Position numbers and translations under genes: made by a program. DNA of 6,162 nucleotides from Chloroflexota bacterium (lineage in GTDB: Bacteria; Chloroflexota; UBA5177; JANWHV01): NCBI GenBank assembly GCA_025450375.1, contig JANWHO010000208.1, positions 1-6,162 on the forward strand. Reading direction: 5' to 3'. Below are positions 4,849 to 6,162 of this stretch, piece after piece (the first letter of the stretch is position 1; the number at the start of each line of letters is the position of its first letter). Under the pieces are notes generated by a model. It saw only the letters and a list, made by a program, of their open reading frames with translations. It made no database searches and was not told where the DNA came from.

Positions 4849-6006
4849 ATGATCGATATCCTCCGCAACATGACGCGCCGCAAGGCGCGCACCGGATTGA
4901 CCGTGCTGGGCATCGTGATCGGCGTCCTCGCCCTGACGGTCATGGGCGCCATGGCCGAGAAGATGAACCTTCTCGTGACGGGCGGGGCGGCCTACTACGG
5001 CGACCACGTAACCATCACTCAGGCGGGCGGCGCCATGGAGGCAATGCCCATTTCCATGGCTCGGACGGGAGACCTTCGGAAAGCGCCTGGGGTCGCGGCG
5101 GTCGTCCCCATGGTCAGCTTGCCGCTCAAGGACGATGGTGGCGGCTTCGCGATGCCTGACATGATCACCGGGCTGGGCGCCAATGCCATGGGGTACGAGG
5201 CCGATTCGCTGGTGGCCGCTCAGGGGGTCATGCCGCCCCTCTCCCAACGTGGGGTGGTGGCGGTCGGCTCCTCCGTCGCGCGCGAATACAAGCTCCAGGT
5301 TGGCAGCGCCTTCAAGGTTCGGGTGGTGACCTTTACGGTGAAGGCGATTCTGAGGACGACTATGACCCTGCCCGACACCATGGTGCGCATGAACCTGCGC
5401 GATGCTCAGGGCTTGCTGTTCCAGACCCTGCCGCCGATCCTCGGTGGGAGCCTGCGGCCGGAGCAACTGGCCTCCGCCTTCGCCGTGTACCCGCGGCCCG
5501 GCGTGAGCGGGGACGCCCTGGCGGCACGTATTCAGCGGGTGGGGATGCGCGACCTTTCGGTCCTCTCGCCCGCCGCGATGAAGGCGCAATTCCAACAATT
5601 GAGTCTGACCTTCAACCTAATCACCCTGGGTTCGGCCTTGATCGCCCTGATCGTAGGTACTCTCAGCGTGATCAACACCATGGCCACCAGCGTGGCCGAA
5701 CGGGTGAAGGAGATCGGACTCAAGAAGGCGATTGGCGCCCGCACGGGACAGGTTTTGGGGGAATTTCTGGGTGAGGCGGCGGCCATCGGCCTGGTGGGCG
5801 GCTTGGTGGGTCTCGGGTTGGGGAGCCTGCTGGCGTTCGGCATCAACGCCGGCACCGCGCATACCGGTACCCAGATCTTCGCGGTCACCACGCGCCTGGC
5901 GGTCGGGACAGTGCTCTTCGCCACGTTCCTGGGCACCGCGGCGGGAGTGTTCCCTTCCTTGCGGGCCGCGCGGCTTAACCCCGTGGACGCACGACGGGCG
6001 GAGTGA
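4849..6006 (+). CDS. ABC transporter permease, MacB/FtsX type
   Basis: This 385-residue protein has the classic MacB-type plan. A short basic N-terminus (MTRRKARTG, residues 8-16) leads into transmembrane helix 1 at about 17-36. An extracytoplasmic MacB_PCD-like domain spans about 40-250. Helix 2 is at about 256-280, then the conserved coupling stretch ERVKEIGLKKAIGA (284-297), helix 3 at about 303-333, helix 4 at about 345-370, and the usual C-terminal RAARLNPVDARR. Proteins of this type form a dimer driven by a separate cytoplasmic ATPase, moving peptides, lipids, antibiotics or metals, or working as mechanical transducers. No ATPase gene adjoins it here; one may follow beyond the window. 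The first 130 residues are rich in methionine (11 between 32 and 128), which is noteworthy but not diagnostic. The aquaporin terminator separates it from the ars-type cluster, so it is probably its own unit. The substrate is unknown. Confidence 0.88.
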   Translation: MIDILRNMTRRKARTGLTVLGIVIGVLALTVMGAMAEKMNLLVTGGAAYYGDHVTITQAGGAMEAMPISMARTGDLRKAPGVAAVVPMVSLPLKDDGGGFAMPDMITGLGANAMGYEADSLVAAQGVMPPLSQRGVVAVGSSVAREYKLQVGSAFKVRVVTFTVKAILRTTMTLPDTMVRMNLRDAQGLLFQTLPPILGGSLRPEQLASAFAVYPRPGVSGDALAARIQRVGMRDLSVLSPAAMKAQFQQLSLTFNLITLGSALIALIVGTLSVINTMATSVAERVKEIGLKKAIGARTGQVLGEFLGEAAAIGLVGGLVGLGLGSLLAFGINAGTAHTGTQIFAVTTRLAVGTVLFATFLGTAAGVFPSLRAARLNPVDARRAE

Positions 6007-6080
6007 GCGTTTGACGGATGCGGCCAGCGCCCTATCAAACAATGCCGCCTGGCACTGGATTACTGACTACTAGACACTGT

Positions 6081-6106
6081 TATCAAAGGTGATAGGATGG
6101 TATACT
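6081..6106 (+). promoter_or_regulatory. Extended -10 promoter with inverted-repeat operator
   Basis: TATACT at 6101-6106 is preceded by TG one base upstream (6098-6099), making an extended -10 element. The expected -35 region has no good TTGACA match. A perfect 5-bp inverted repeat, TATCA-AAGG-TGATA (6081-6094), lies directly upstream of the -10, where a repressor or MerR-type activator would bind. It probably drives the gene starting at 6134. Confidence 0.5.
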
Positions 6107-6133
6107 GGTCCTGCCCGTGAGGAGGGGCGAGTG

Positions 6134-6162
6134 ATGGACCAGCGGTTGTACCCGGTGTCTCC
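6134..6162 (+). CDS. 5' end of a gene running off the window (possibly a MerR-type regulator)
   Basis: A strong ribosome binding site, GAGGAGG at 6119-6125, is 8 nt before the ATG at 6134. A GTG at 6131 in the same frame is only 5 nt away and is less likely. Only nine full codons are visible, reading MDQRLYPVS. A short N-terminus followed by LYPVS resembles the opening of MerR-type regulators, where it leads into the first helix of the DNA-binding domain, and the inverted repeat in the promoter would suit autoregulation. Nine residues cannot prove this. Confidence 0.45.

Noticed and set aside
4810..5598. 262-codon minus-strand ORF antisense to the permease
   Set aside because: Histidine/glycine/arginine-rich shadow of the permease codons with no recognisable features.
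6023..6053. Imperfect hairpin GCCAGCG/CGCCTGGC after the permease stop, considered as a terminator
   Set aside because: It has a bulge, a 16-nt loop and no T tract after the stem.

Overview
The window is GC-rich bacterial DNA with dense, co-directional genes, all on the + strand. It holds an arsenic-resistance type gene cluster followed by an ABC permease and the first codons of another gene. No rRNA, tRNA or transposase is visible. The GC-rich codon use and an ArsR-ArsC (regulator plus low-molecular-weight phosphatase) fusion would suit Chloroflexota (Thermomicrobia-like) or Actinomycetota, but the sequence does not settle the taxon.

Layout. (1) 75-1999: an intact flavin-dependent oxidoreductase with a cysteine-rich tail, overlapping by GTGA a 143-codon MFS transporter remnant. 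The remnant keeps the first and the last few membrane segments but has lost the middle. (2) 2000-2345: intergenic DNA ending in a good sigma70-type promoter (TTGATA, 17 bp, TACAAT). A 6+4+6 inverted repeat overlaps its -35 box, as expected of an ArsR-type operator. (3) 2346-2869: the first 36 or so codons of a flavin reductase family gene run, out of frame, into an ArsR helix-turn-helix and ArsC fusion that lacks its N-terminus and the middle of its phosphatase domain, including the catalytic arginine. (4) 2885-4646: an intact metallophosphoesterase, a 27-codon ORF and an aquaglyceroporin, linked by ATGA stop/start overlaps and followed by a hairpin/T-tract terminator. (5) 4849-6006: an intact MacB/FtsX-type permease with no ATPase gene beside it in this window. 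(6) 6081-6162: an inverted repeat, an extended -10 promoter and the start of a further gene, possibly a regulator.

How they may work together (inference): in related loci an ArsR-type repressor controls arsenate reduction, arsenite exit through an aquaglyceroporin, and accessory flavoproteins, MFS carriers and phosphoesterases. Here the repressor/reductase, the MFS carrier and a flavin reductase are all broken by what look like internal deletions, while the oxidoreductase, phosphoesterase and aquaporin are whole. The most striking feature is this concentration of collapsed genes. One junction lies on a 10-bp stretch that reads sensibly in both parent genes. It is either a real deletion-prone, decaying locus or an assembly collapse.
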